DNA from: an uncultured Methanobrevibacter sp.
GTDB lineage: Archaea > Methanobacteriota > Methanobacteria > Methanobacteriales > Methanobacteriaceae
NCBI RefSeq assembly: GCF_947169325.1
Contig: NZ_CAMVPN010000005.1
Span: 1 to 64,000 of the forward strand
Direction of reading: 5' to 3'
Length of the DNA stretch: 64,000 nt
The first letter of the stretch is position 1. Every line of letters begins with the position of its first letter. Of the stretch, positions 51,697 to 60,210 are shown one piece after another. A model generated the notes under the pieces. The model saw nothing but the letters and a program-made list of their open reading frames with translations, did no database searches and had not been told where the DNA came from. The translations under genes and the position numbers were made by a program.

Positions 51697-51725
51697 AAGT
51701 TAAAATAAATTAATTATTTTAACTT
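51697..51725. terminator. Symmetric 12-bp hairpin after the Get3/ArsA gene
   Basis: AAGTTAAAATAA (51697-51708) pairs perfectly with TTATTTTAACTT (51714-51725) across a 5-base loop in the convergent gap. Possible bidirectional end. Confidence 0.5.
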
Positions 51726-52067
51726 CTATCCTTTTTTTTCTTCAAAAAACCATCCTAAAAACATTGTTATTGCAAACAATGCCAATATCAGCAGGCTATC
51801 TGAAGTCGATCCCTTGTTGGTGAAGTCCATGAAAACGGAATTCACGAAATAGATTATAAAAAGGATTATTCCAGCTACACAAAATAGGATTGACAATATC
51901 CTGTTTTCATATTTTGTCCTGTATCTTGCTAAAAGATTCATTAACAGGTATATTATAGCCAAAGCCAGTAAAAACAGGAATACAAATGAATATTCCGGCA
52001 TTTGGGATGCGCATATCAGCAATATCACAATTGCAATTCCTGTAAATATCAATTCTGTTTTGTTCAT
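51726..52067 (-). CDS. Small four-helix membrane protein
   Basis: This 113-residue protein has about four membrane helices (near 5-21, 26-46, 59-79 and 90-108) and a FFEEKKG tail. There is no conserved catalytic pattern that I can see. It lies 16 bases downstream of another small membrane protein gene and the 967-residue adhesin-like gene on the same strand, so it may be part of that operon. Function unknown. Confidence 0.65.
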   Translation of the reverse strand: MNKTELIFTGIAIVILLICASQMPEYSFVFLFLLALAIIYLLMNLLARYRTKYENRILSILFCVAGIILFIIYFVNSVFMDFTNKGSTSDSLLILALFAITMFLGWFFEEKKG

Positions 52068-52083
52068 CAGATCGCCTTTTGAT

Positions 52084-52266
52084 TTATTTTGTCAGGTATT
52101 TGACAGCATTCACAAATATGATGATGCCCATAATTGTTGTAACCACGCCATTGAACGGCATGTTTAAGCTTACCAAAATGATTTCATATATGAGACATAT
52201 GATGAATATTATGTCCAATATCTGCATTATTCTTGATTGTTTTTTAAAGTAGTCTATGATTTTCAT
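52084..52266 (-). CDS. Small membrane protein of 60 residues
   Basis: It starts MKIIDYFKKQSRIMQILDII at ATG 52266, which overlaps the stop of the upstream adhesin-like gene by 4 bases; the frame is open further up to 52281. Two hydrophobic helices (about 16-34 and 38-56) follow a basic N terminus. The overlap with the adhesin-like gene implies coupled translation and possibly an accessory role at the membrane. No family recognised. Confidence 0.6.
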   Translation of the reverse strand: MKIIDYFKKQSRIMQILDIIFIICLIYEIILVSLNMPFNGVVTTIMGIIIFVNAVKYLTK

Positions 52267-55166
52267 TTGATTGCACTCCAACTCTTGTCCCAGTATTTTG
52301 TTGGAACATTAAATGGGCTCCAGGTCTCGTCGCTGAAATACTTGTAAGTTTCGGTTTTTGTCAGGTTTCTTGTTTTCCCATCACTAATATATTTTGCATT
52401 ATCCCTATTTAAAGTAAGGTCACTTTTGATTTCAACTTCAATGAAATCGTATCCGCCCTTGCTGTTTGGAATGTTGTATACCTTCTTGTTCTGCTGATAT
52501 CCCGGTCTGGTGAATGTAATTGTGTCCATTACCGAATGCCAGTATTTGTCTTCAACGAATTCGTTTCTTGCGTCAACTCCAACCTGCTGTATGAAGACCA
52601 TTGTTCCAAGAATGCTTAAAACAGCCTTTGTTGCTCCTTGTATGGTTTTTCCACCAATGAATGTCAAAACCTTATATGCCATTTTACTCATCGGATGGAT
52701 TTGATCAAACAGTTCTGTTATTTTTGTTTTTGCTGATGAAAACATGTTCAATGCTTTTTCCAGTCCTGAAATCTGGTCGGCAGGCAGTTTGGTAATGCTG
52801 CAGCAGTCACACACGGTTTTAATCGATGCTCCTTTGTATGTTGCATTGCCGTTGGAATAGATGACATTAACGACGCCGCTTGTGGTGTTGACGATGATTG
52901 CTGAGTTGCTTTTGTCTTCAGCAAACAGATACAGCATTTCTCCAATTTGTGTAATTCCTGTTTTGCTTTTGCTTATGGCAATGAGCATGTTGTCCTGTGA
53001 ATTTGTAGTAAAGTTCATAAATCTTGATGAAATGTCTTCCAGACTGTATTCCTCCAGATTGGGCAATTGCAGGGAATTGATGAATCTGAACAGAACAGCA
53101 TCCTCGGCACTGCCCTTAACGTCCATTCCCATATCTGCATTTAAGATGTTCAGATATGTGTCATCAAGATTTATTCCTCCTAAAATGGTCACTGTATGGC
53201 CTCTCTTCCATGTCACGTCAAATTTGCCTGCATACTCGTCGGCCAGTTTGTCTGCAAGCCATGCTGTTTCTAGGGATGCAAGATGCATTCCGTAAACGTT
53301 CATGACTCCAAACCTGTCCTTGTAAAGCTTGTTTTTGCCAATCCAATCCTTCAGTATTGCTGGTGTTATCTTTTCGTTGATGATGCTGTATGCCTGAAGC
53401 ACTTCAAAGCCCACGGTTTTGCGGTACTTGTCTGCAAGGCCGTAGCTGATTGTTTCTCCTTTTTCAAGTTCCGCTTTTCCATTGACAAAGAATTTTGTAA
53501 TGATGTCTTCCTTGGAAACGTATCCTTCAATGCTTCTTCCAAAATAGGTAAATGTCACTGGAGTGTTCGTATTTACAAATTTTATTGATTTTGTATTGTG
53601 AGTTGTAATTTCATCGTAGCTTTTGTAGTTGAAATCATATATGGTCTTCTGATAATATTTGGCCAGGCTGTATCTCAATCCCATTTCATCAAAGCTTTGT
53701 GTCATAATACCTACCTTTGCGGTGATCTTGTCATTTTGCATATATGTCAATACTTCTCCGTTGAATTGCCCCTTGTCTGCATAAAATCCGAACAGTTCCA
53801 CATTATCGCCGGTATTTGACCGGTAGTCGATTTGGGTAAATCCGTTTGCATTTGAGATGATTATTCCATTGCCCTTCAATTTGCTTTTGTTCTTGTCGCT
53901 TTGAATTGCACCGCCGTCAAAAGGCACCAGATGACTTTTATAGCCAATCACTATTGAATTGACACCATCAATCCTGATGTTTGAAAACAATTGGCTTTTA
54001 TTGCCAATCTGTACGGTAAAAATCTCATTTTTTGGCATTTTTATGATTCCGTTGATTCCGGTCTTAAGGGAATATACGGTGTTTTCATATACGTAATTGC
54101 ATGTCACGTTGACGTAATCTGGAATAAGGGTGGTGTGAGTAAATGTGGTGGGTCGAATCTGCTTGTTGACTGTTATCTTATTGCTGACCTTAAGCCCGTC
54201 ATATTCGGTTGTTATTGTATATTTTCCCCCATCCAAACTCAATTCAATCCCTGCAATTCCGTTTTTGTTTGTCTTTGCGGTGTATGTTTTCCCGTTCACT
54301 TTAACGGTTACCTTTTTGTTTGGAGATGCCTTTCCGTAGCTGTTCAATATTTTCACGGTGAATTTTCCCTTTTGTGTTTCATTGAATGTCAGATCGCTTG
54401 TTTCAATCAGCGATTTGATTGTCACGGTTTTCTGAATGCTTTCCGATGTTTTCGAGTTTGTAACTGAAATGCTGTATTTTCCAGGCTTCAGGTCAATGGA
54501 AAGCTTTCCAATGCCTTTGCTGTTTGTTTTAACAGAGTATGTTTTCCCGTTCAGCTTAATCTTTACCTGTGTATTTTTGATAAGCTTTCCTTTCTTGTCA
54601 TAGAATGTTGCGGAATATTTTGCCGTGTTCTTGTAGTATTTCGAAAAGTCGCTGCATTTTATTGTGCTTTTTATTGTTACGGTACTTTTGGCGCTGCAGG
54701 CCTCAAATTCATTGTTTCCGCCACATGAGCTTAACACTGAGTATGTTCCGCTTTTATAGTTGAGGTTTATTGAAGCCTTTCCCTTCTTGTCAGTTGTCTT
54801 TGTGAAGGTTTCTCCGTTGATTTTGATTTGAACCTTCGCATTTGAGATTACCTTTTTGTTGTATTTCAGTGTCACTGTAAATTTGCTGCCGTCCTTATAA
54901 TACATTTTCACGTCCGGTGCGGTCAGTGTGGGTTTCTTCTTTGTCACGGTAGACGACTTTACAGTATTTTCGCTTGCGCTTAATTTTTCTACATCTTCTG
55001 TTGCTTGAAGTTCATCGCTGTTTTCTATGGTTGCTTGATATAATTCTTCATATTCCGGTTGCTGTATACTTGTTACGGTTTCATTTTCATTATTTGCCGC
55101 TGAAACGGCAGATATCAAAAAAACTAATAAGAAAATGAACGCTATGGTGTTTATTTTTCTATTCAT
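52263..55166 (-). CDS. Large secreted adhesin-like protein with Ig-like repeats
   Basis: It has 967 residues from ATG 55166 (AAGGTAG upstream); the frame is open to 55211. The signal peptide is MNRKINTIAFIFLLVFLISA, ending before ANNEN. Four Ig-like/carboxypeptidase-regulatory-type beta modules of about 80-90 residues (about 80-420) share the pattern VKIKLNGKTYSVKTNSKGIG. The rest (420-967) is a globular region of unknown type with a CDCCSI cluster near 780 and a short hydrophobic helix near 850. No membrane anchor or sorting tail ends the protein. It is probably released or held by another partner. It is followed by the two small membrane protein genes. Confidence 0.82.
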   Translation of the reverse strand: MNRKINTIAFIFLLVFLISAVSAANNENETVTSIQQPEYEELYQATIENSDELQATEDVEKLSASENTVKSSTVTKKKPTLTAPDVKMYYKDGSKFTVTLKYNKKVISNAKVQIKINGETFTKTTDKKGKASINLNYKSGTYSVLSSCGGNNEFEACSAKSTVTIKSTIKCSDFSKYYKNTAKYSATFYDKKGKLIKNTQVKIKLNGKTYSVKTNSKGIGKLSIDLKPGKYSISVTNSKTSESIQKTVTIKSLIETSDLTFNETQKGKFTVKILNSYGKASPNKKVTVKVNGKTYTAKTNKNGIAGIELSLDGGKYTITTEYDGLKVSNKITVNKQIRPTTFTHTTLIPDYVNVTCNYVYENTVYSLKTGINGIIKMPKNEIFTVQIGNKSQLFSNIRIDGVNSIVIGYKSHLVPFDGGAIQSDKNKSKLKGNGIIISNANGFTQIDYRSNTGDNVELFGFYADKGQFNGEVLTYMQNDKITAKVGIMTQSFDEMGLRYSLAKYYQKTIYDFNYKSYDEITTHNTKSIKFVNTNTPVTFTYFGRSIEGYVSKEDIITKFFVNGKAELEKGETISYGLADKYRKTVGFEVLQAYSIINEKITPAILKDWIGKNKLYKDRFGVMNVYGMHLASLETAWLADKLADEYAGKFDVTWKRGHTVTILGGINLDDTYLNILNADMGMDVKGSAEDAVLFRFINSLQLPNLEEYSLEDISSRFMNFTTNSQDNMLIAISKSKTGITQIGEMLYLFAEDKSNSAIIVNTTSGVVNVIYSNGNATYKGASIKTVCDCCSITKLPADQISGLEKALNMFSSAKTKITELFDQIHPMSKMAYKVLTFIGGKTIQGATKAVLSILGTMVFIQQVGVDARNEFVEDKYWHSVMDTITFTRPGYQQNKKVYNIPNSKGGYDFIEVEIKSDLTLNRDNAKYISDGKTRNLTKTETYKYFSDETWSPFNVPTKYWDKSWSAIK

Positions 55167-55295
55167 AGTATCTACCTTGATTGTCAATTTCATTTCAAAA
55201 TCAACAATCAAAGTATGCCTTCTATGATATAAATGCTTTAATCTTTAAAACAAATCGTAAATGCTTTTTAAAATGAATTTAGGACATCAATAGTT

Positions 55296-55934
55296 CTAAT
55301 ATATGACCATAATGCACATATAGGTAAATTCGCTTGTGGCAATGTCATTCAATGTGGCCTCGACAATTCTTTCATCAGGATAGCTGAGGCGTTCACATAC
55401 GACAACTTTACGTGTCGGCTCAACACCATTGTCAAGCAAAAACTGCGCCATGTCCTTCACCTTTCTTGAAGGAAGCGCAATGGTGGTCTTTCCATTGTTT
55501 ATCACCGGCAGAATCTCTTCAATGTTTTCCCGACCATGGAATGTCATTACATTGGCATTGTCCCATTGTATGTGGCATCTGGCGGCCGCAAGCTGAAGCG
55601 AACTGATTCCTGGAATGACTTCAATGCTTTCCTTTGGAAAACCGATTTCACCGGATAATCTCAAAACGGTATTCAAAACTCCTGAAAAGCCCGGATCTCC
55701 TGTTGATAATATTGACACCGTATTTCCGTCATAAGCCAGCTGGACTCCTTTTTTCAATGTGTCGACAAGTTCCTTGACGTTGAATGCAATTGTATTTTGA
55801 ACGTCATCAAACAGTTCGATTGCGCGTGTGCTTCCGACGGTGTAGTCACTGGCCTTAACGGTATCAACTGCCTTTTTGGTTAAGTATTCGCTTGAACCTG
55901 GTCCAATTCCAATAATATAAATTTTTCCACACAT
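55296..55934 (-). CDS. cbiE: Cobalt-precorrin-7 C5-methyltransferase (CbiE)
   Basis: The protein has about 212 residues from ATG 55934 (ATG 55943 is an alternative). It has the tetrapyrrole methyltransferase fold with IYIIGIGPGSSEYLT near the start, ILSTGDPGFSGV (the AdoMet loop) and VIPGISSLQLAAAR. CbiE methylates C5 of the corrin ring in anaerobic cobamide synthesis. No other cbi gene is next to it; the CobT-like gene is 35 kb away. It starts at the stop codon of the HxlR regulator and so may share its transcript, an odd pairing. Confidence 0.87.
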   Translation of the reverse strand: MCGKIYIIGIGPGSSEYLTKKAVDTVKASDYTVGSTRAIELFDDVQNTIAFNVKELVDTLKKGVQLAYDGNTVSILSTGDPGFSGVLNTVLRLSGEIGFPKESIEVIPGISSLQLAAARCHIQWDNANVMTFHGRENIEEILPVINNGKTTIALPSRKVKDMAQFLLDNGVEPTRKVVVCERLSYPDERIVEATLNDIATSEFTYMCIMVIY

Positions 55935-55935
55935 T

Positions 55936-56319
55936 TTAACCATCAATTTCCAATCTTTCTTTGAAAGTCTCTTTCAATTCCTCACGGGTCTCATCCGAAT
56001 AGCTGTTGTCGTTTTCATCGTGCAATGTAAACATTGCCAGTTCGTAAACGATTCTGTTCATGGATTTGCCGTATTCGGTCAGGTAATATTCTGTTGTAAC
56101 CGGTGTGGTGTTCACGACGACCTTTTCAATCAGCCCGTTTTCTTCCAGTTCCTTAAGGCAGTTTGACAATACCTTATTGCTTAATTTTGGCTTGTCCTCC
56201 TTGAATTCCTTGAAATGCTTCTTTCCGAAAAACATGTCACGGATAATTTGGATGCTCCATTTCTTGTTAATTAGGTTTAAGGTTTTATCGACAGGACAGA
56301 CTGTTTTTTCGAAGTTCAT
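55936..56319 (-). CDS. HxlR-family winged-helix regulator with N-terminal cysteine
   Basis: This 127-residue protein matches HxlR/MarR-type regulators: VCPVDKTLNLINKKWSIQII, HFKEFKEDKPKLSNKVLSNC (recognition helix region) and LKELEENGLIEKVVV (wing). Cys8 in the CPVDKTL segment is where the YodB, CatR and HypR regulators carry their redox or electrophile sensor. On the minus strand the TATA box (about 56337-56347) is about 25 bases from the ATG, so the transcript is probably leaderless. The double operator lies just upstream of that box, which fits autoregulation. It is divergent from the macrodomain gene. Confidence 0.9.
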   Translation of the reverse strand: MNFEKTVCPVDKTLNLINKKWSIQIIRDMFFGKKHFKEFKEDKPKLSNKVLSNCLKELEENGLIEKVVVNTTPVTTEYYLTEYGKSMNRIVYELAMFTLHDENDNSYSDETREELKETFKERLEIDG

Positions 56320-56336
56320 AATAATACTTTGTTTAA

Positions 56337-56408
56337 ATATTATATATCTTTTTTCAGTTACTTTCAGGTAACCCGGTTGCTTTTAGGTTACAAAAATCAT
56401 TTAAATAA
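56337..56408. promoter_or_regulatory. Divergent promoter with double GTWAC operator (HxlR / macrodomain-sirtuin)
   Basis: GTTACTTTCAGGTAAC (56357-56372) and GTTGCTTTTAGGTTAC (56376-56391) are 16-bp units 3 bases apart. They lie between a minus-strand TATA box (about 56337-56347) for the HxlR gene and a plus-strand TATA-like TCATTTAAATAAC (56397-56408) for the macrodomain gene. Unit 1 is an exact inverted repeat GTTAC-N6-GTAAC. A protein bound here could control both directions. Confidence 0.65.
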
Positions 56409-56450
56409 CCAAAATAAATTATTATTAATCGAATTTAAGGGGGATGAAAT

Positions 56451-57236
56451 ATGAATACAACAGAACAGTTGGATTTTTTAATAGACTATTTGCTTGACGA
56501 GAGAAATGATTTCACAGACATTCCACATGACCTTCAAAGCAAAAAGGGTTTGTTTAGGGCATTGATGAATATAAGAATGCCTGGTGAAGTGTCTGATGAA
56601 TTTCTAAAGATTCAGGATGACTATTTGACCGCTGAAACATTGAATAAGACATTGACATCTCCAAACGATATTGAGGAGGTTAAAGGCAGAATTGCACTTT
56701 GGCAGGGCGACATTACCACATTGAAAGTCGATGCCATCGTCAATGCGGCCAATTCAAAACTGCTAGGATGCTTCATACCTATGCACAACTGCATCGATAA
56801 TGTCATACATTCCTCTGCAGGCGTTCAGCTGAGGTTGGCCTGCGATGAAATAATGAAAGCCCAGGGAAGGGACGAGGCAGTCGGACGCGCTAAAATCACT
56901 CCTGCTTATAACCTTCCTTCAAAGCATGTGATTCACACTGTCGGACCTGCAATTCCACAGGGTTCAAAACCTTCACACACAGATTGCGAAGCGCTTGCAA
57001 GCTGTTATAAGGCATGTATGGAAATTGCCGATGAAAATGAACTTGAGTCATTGGCATTTTGCTGCATTTCAACAGGAGTTTTCAATTTCCCGAAGGGTTT
57101 AGCGGCACAGATTGCCATTGAAACCGTTGAGGAGTATTTGAATTCAAATGATTCCTGTTTGAAATGCGTGATTTTTGATGTATTTGATGACGGCGACTAT
57201 CTGATTTATAAAAATTTGTTATGGGGTGATGAATAA
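56451..57236 (+). CDS. Zinc-containing macrodomain protein (ADP-ribosyl hydrolase, SirTM-linked class)
   Basis: This 261-residue protein has an N-terminal helical part (1-75) and a macrodomain (about 80-255) with [20 protein letters not shown]. The stretch C107-x4-H112-x-C114 (GCFIPMHNC) matches the zinc ligands of the Zn-macro class found beside SirTM sirtuins in bacteria. HSSAGVQLR and [10 protein letters not shown] carry the substrate loops. These enzymes remove ADP-ribose that the partner sirtuin attaches. GGGGGATG gives the SD site. The sirtuin gene overlaps its stop codon by 1 base. Confidence 0.92.
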   Translation: MNTTEQLDFLIDYLLDERNDFTDIPHDLQSKKGLFRALMNIRMPGEVSDEFLKIQDDYLTAETLNKTLTSPNDIEEVKGRIALWQGDITTLKVDAIVNAANSKLLGCFIPMHNCIDNVIHSSAGVQLRLACDEIMKAQGRDEAVGRAKITPAYNLPSKHVIHTVGPAIPQGSKPSHTDCEALASCYKACMEIADENELESLAFCCISTGVFNFPKGLAAQIAIETVEEYLNSNDSCLKCVIFDVFDDGDYLIYKNLLWGDE

Positions 57237-58087
57237 TGGACCGTTTCGTTCAAAGATTGGATAATGCTTTTGAAGCTATTGAAAATGCTGATTATATTCT
57301 TATCGGTGCGGGTGCCGGTTTTTCTGCAGCTGCAGGTCTTGAATATTCGGGCAAGCGTTTTGATGATAATTTCCAGGATTTCATTGAAAAGTATGGGGTA
57401 CAGGACATGTACTCAGCAACATTCTATCCGTATCAAACACAGGAGGAAAAATGGGCTCATTGGGCACGTCATGTCTATGTGAACAGGTATTCGGTTGGAA
57501 AAACCAAATTATATGAACAATTGCTGGAACTGGTTAAGAATAAGGATTATTTTGTCCTTACAACAAATGTTGAGCATCAGTTTTGGATAAACGGTTTTGA
57601 AGATGAGCGAATCTTCGCAACACAGGGTGACTATGGGCTCATGCAGTGCGAAAAGGGATGTCACGATAAACTGTATTCAAATGAGGATCTGGTTTTTGAA
57701 GCGCTTGAAAAAACCGAAGACTGCAGGATTCCGTCTGAACTGGTTCCGGTATGTCCAGTCTGTGGAGGCAATATGGAAATCAATGTAAGAAAGGACAGTT
57801 TCTTTGTTGAAGATGAAAAATGGCATCAGATGTCTGAAAGGTATTATAAGTTTTTAAATTCAATCGATGAGGATAAGAATTTAGTGTTTTTGGAATTGGG
57901 AGTTGGATTCAACACTCCAACAATAATCAGATATCCTTTTGAACAGATGACATACAATAATCCCAACACTACACTGATAAGATTGAATAGAGATTTTCCA
58001 CAGGCAATTCCGGAAAACAAGGATAGGACAATAAGCTTTGATGAGGAGATTTCTGAAATATTTGATTACTGGTTAAAAAGAGTTTAG
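57236..58087 (+). CDS. SirTM-type sirtuin (protein ADP-ribosyltransferase)
   Basis: This 283-residue Sir2-fold protein has GAGAGFSAAAGL (residues 24-35) as NAD loop, TTNVEHQF (109-116) and ATQGDYG (128-134). A zinc site is formed by C138, C142, C173 and C176. The deacetylase His of ELHG is replaced by Gln130, and Asn111 is kept. This Asn/Gln pair is the mark of class M sirtuins, which ADP-ribosylate lipoylated GcvH-L in Gram-positive bacteria. No GcvH-L or lipoate ligase is in the window, so the target is unknown. It is translationally coupled to the macrodomain gene and its stop overlaps the convergent phosphodiesterase gene by 4 bases. Confidence 0.92.
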   Translation: MDRFVQRLDNAFEAIENADYILIGAGAGFSAAAGLEYSGKRFDDNFQDFIEKYGVQDMYSATFYPYQTQEEKWAHWARHVYVNRYSVGKTKLYEQLLELVKNKDYFVLTTNVEHQFWINGFEDERIFATQGDYGLMQCEKGCHDKLYSNEDLVFEALEKTEDCRIPSELVPVCPVCGGNMEINVRKDSFFVEDEKWHQMSERYYKFLNSIDEDKNLVFLELGVGFNTPTIIRYPFEQMTYNNPNTTLIRLNRDFPQAIPENKDRTISFDEEISEIFDYWLKRV

Positions 58088-60210
58088 ATGTTTTCTAAAT
58101 TCTTAATTTCTTTTTTTAAGAATTCATATATTGATTCAGCACCAATCAATTCACCGGGATTATTCCATTCTGAAGGGTATATGATAAATGGTCTTGTCTG
58201 ATTGCCTCCAAGGCCTCCATGGCTTCCAATCAGCTCTTCGAATGCACACACTTCATCGGTTTGTGAGTCATAAAAGCTGTTAACTAAAATGTCCGGCATG
58301 TTTTTAAAGCCGTTCTGCCTTTTCAAATGTATGGAGGCATTTTCGCCAAAGCCTATCAGTGGATTTTCACCAACAACCCGGTCTGTTTCAAGATAGTAAA
58401 TTCCACTCTCTCCAATCACCATTCCTCCGTTTGTCATTGAATTCACAAGAACGAATCCTATTCCCGGATGCTTTACAAGTCCCGGAATCAAATCCGGAAA
58501 CAGCATCACGATTTCTTCATAGGTCAATCGCTGTTTCCATTGTGTGAGGTAAATCAAACCCAGGTTTCCTGAGCCTAAAACAATCAATTCCGAATCTTCT
58601 GCTTTTTTTGTTGAGTGTTCCACACTTTCATGGCGTTTAATGTAGTCTAAACTGTTGGAATACCTTTCCCTTAGATTCAGGTATTGTTCGTTTTCAAATA
58701 TTATTGAAGATTTGCTGCTGTCAATTTTCCCCCTTATGCTCTGCACATATTCGTTTTCTTCAAACAAATCGTCACGAACATTTCCAAACTTGTTTTTAAG
58801 ATTTCTGATTTGTTTGTTTTCAGGAATCACTGCATCCCTGAAGTGGTCAATGGTGTATTCCGTTTTGAACATTTTTAAATCATCCGGAAGCAATCTCCTC
58901 ACGTAATTTCCAAGTGTCATTCCGTATCTCTGCTTAAATGTGGCACCTTTGCTTTGGCCATGGTCTGATAGAACAACCAATTTGTAGTCACGTTCACTCA
59001 TGTCTATTGCAGATGTTAATCTTTGAAATTGCATGTCAATCTGCTTTAGAGCACCCCAAACGTCCATGTCCTCCACTCCGGAGTGGTGTGCTATCTCGTC
59101 ATATCCCATGTAGGTTGCATATGCGGTATCGATGTCTCCTGTCAATATTTCGCCTGTTAAAACTTGTGTTGTAGCTTCCCTTAAAACAACGTTTGCCCCT
59201 GCCCTTACTGCCGCATAGACAATTGACCTTCTGATGCGGGGGTTGATATTTTTTAAATAATGAATCATTTGGGACTTTAACTCCAAAACAATGTCCCACA
59301 AGAACAGGACAAATATTCTGGGGAAGTTGTTTGCATCTAAAAATACGCTGTGCAGGCTTTTGCTGTAGATTTTCTTTAACCCTTCAAGTTTGGATGATGT
59401 CAATGTTGATTCGGGGCTGTCTCCTGAAAACATGTTTGCAATGCTTATTCCATCTTTAAGAAGACCGTCTCCATCGCTTATTCTTCTTTCGACTTCCGGT
59501 GCATCACTCAATTTTCCTGAAACTATAATATGATTCTCATTTTCTTTTTCAACCCATCTGTATGCAACGATGTTTTCATTGTTTCCATGCAATATTCCCG
59601 CCTGGCTTGATCCGGTTTGTGAGGATAAATCAGTCTCCCATTCCTTCAATGTGTGTGTCTTTTCATCCAGCCACTTCTTCAGGTTAGGCATCATGCCCTT
59701 GTCAAGAGCCTTTTTCAATGTATTGATTGACAGACCATCAATTTCAAGCATTATAACACCAGGATATCTCTTTTTGTATTGTGTTTTTCTTTTTAGGGCA
59801 AATTTCTTGATGGTTTTCATGTATCCGTCGAAATAATTGGTGTTTGTGATGTTTGTTGCGAATGTGGTGAATATAGCCATCACTATCGGAACCTGAAGCG
59901 CTCCGTAAAATCCGACATAAACTCCCGGAATGAAATAGGCAGCTATATAGAATGTTATGCAGTTAATGAATATTGTTGCAATTCCAAATGTGAAAATGAT
60001 GATTTTCATGAAAAATCTTTGAAAAAGAGGCCATAGCAATGAGTTTGTTATTGCAAGGGCGATAATGATGAGTATTGCATTGTACCATGGGCCAACGCTG
60101 AAGTCCTGGCTTATGTAATCCACTGCATAAATTGATATCATGTTGGCTAATACAACAAAAATAATCGTAATGGATGACTTTAAATAAGGAATAATCTTGC
60201 CGGCACTCAT
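58084..60210 (-). CDS. Membrane-anchored phosphodiesterase/alkaline phosphatase-superfamily protein
   Basis: The N-terminal about 125 residues of this 708-residue protein have four membrane helices of the holin-like superfamily type seen in actinobacterial and methanogen homologues. An alkaline-phosphatase/nucleotide-pyrophosphatase domain (about 145-690) follows, with VIMLEIDGLSINTL and a nucleophile Ser/Thr in QTGSSQAGILHG. Metal ligands appear in TYMGYDEIAHHSG and LVVLSDHGQSKGATF, and in the late GSHGGLGGNQTRPF. It probably cleaves phosphodiesters or phospholipid-linked groups at the membrane. The metallophosphoesterase gene overlaps its start by 4 bases. Confidence 0.82.
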   Translation of the reverse strand: MSAGKIIPYLKSSITIIFVVLANMISIYAVDYISQDFSVGPWYNAILIIIALAITNSLLWPLFQRFFMKIIIFTFGIATIFINCITFYIAAYFIPGVYVGFYGALQVPIVMAIFTTFATNITNTNYFDGYMKTIKKFALKRKTQYKKRYPGVIMLEIDGLSINTLKKALDKGMMPNLKKWLDEKTHTLKEWETDLSSQTGSSQAGILHGNNENIVAYRWVEKENENHIIVSGKLSDAPEVERRISDGDGLLKDGISIANMFSGDSPESTLTSSKLEGLKKIYSKSLHSVFLDANNFPRIFVLFLWDIVLELKSQMIHYLKNINPRIRRSIVYAAVRAGANVVLREATTQVLTGEILTGDIDTAYATYMGYDEIAHHSGVEDMDVWGALKQIDMQFQRLTSAIDMSERDYKLVVLSDHGQSKGATFKQRYGMTLGNYVRRLLPDDLKMFKTEYTIDHFRDAVIPENKQIRNLKNKFGNVRDDLFEENEYVQSIRGKIDSSKSSIIFENEQYLNLRERYSNSLDYIKRHESVEHSTKKAEDSELIVLGSGNLGLIYLTQWKQRLTYEEIVMLFPDLIPGLVKHPGIGFVLVNSMTNGGMVIGESGIYYLETDRVVGENPLIGFGENASIHLKRQNGFKNMPDILVNSFYDSQTDEVCAFEELIGSHGGLGGNQTRPFIIYPSEWNNPGELIGAESIYEFLKKEIKNLENI

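Noticed and set aside
58084-60210. Holin-like N terminus as a sign of a prophage
   Set aside because: It is fused to a phosphodiesterase domain and no phage gene, integrase or attachment site is nearby.
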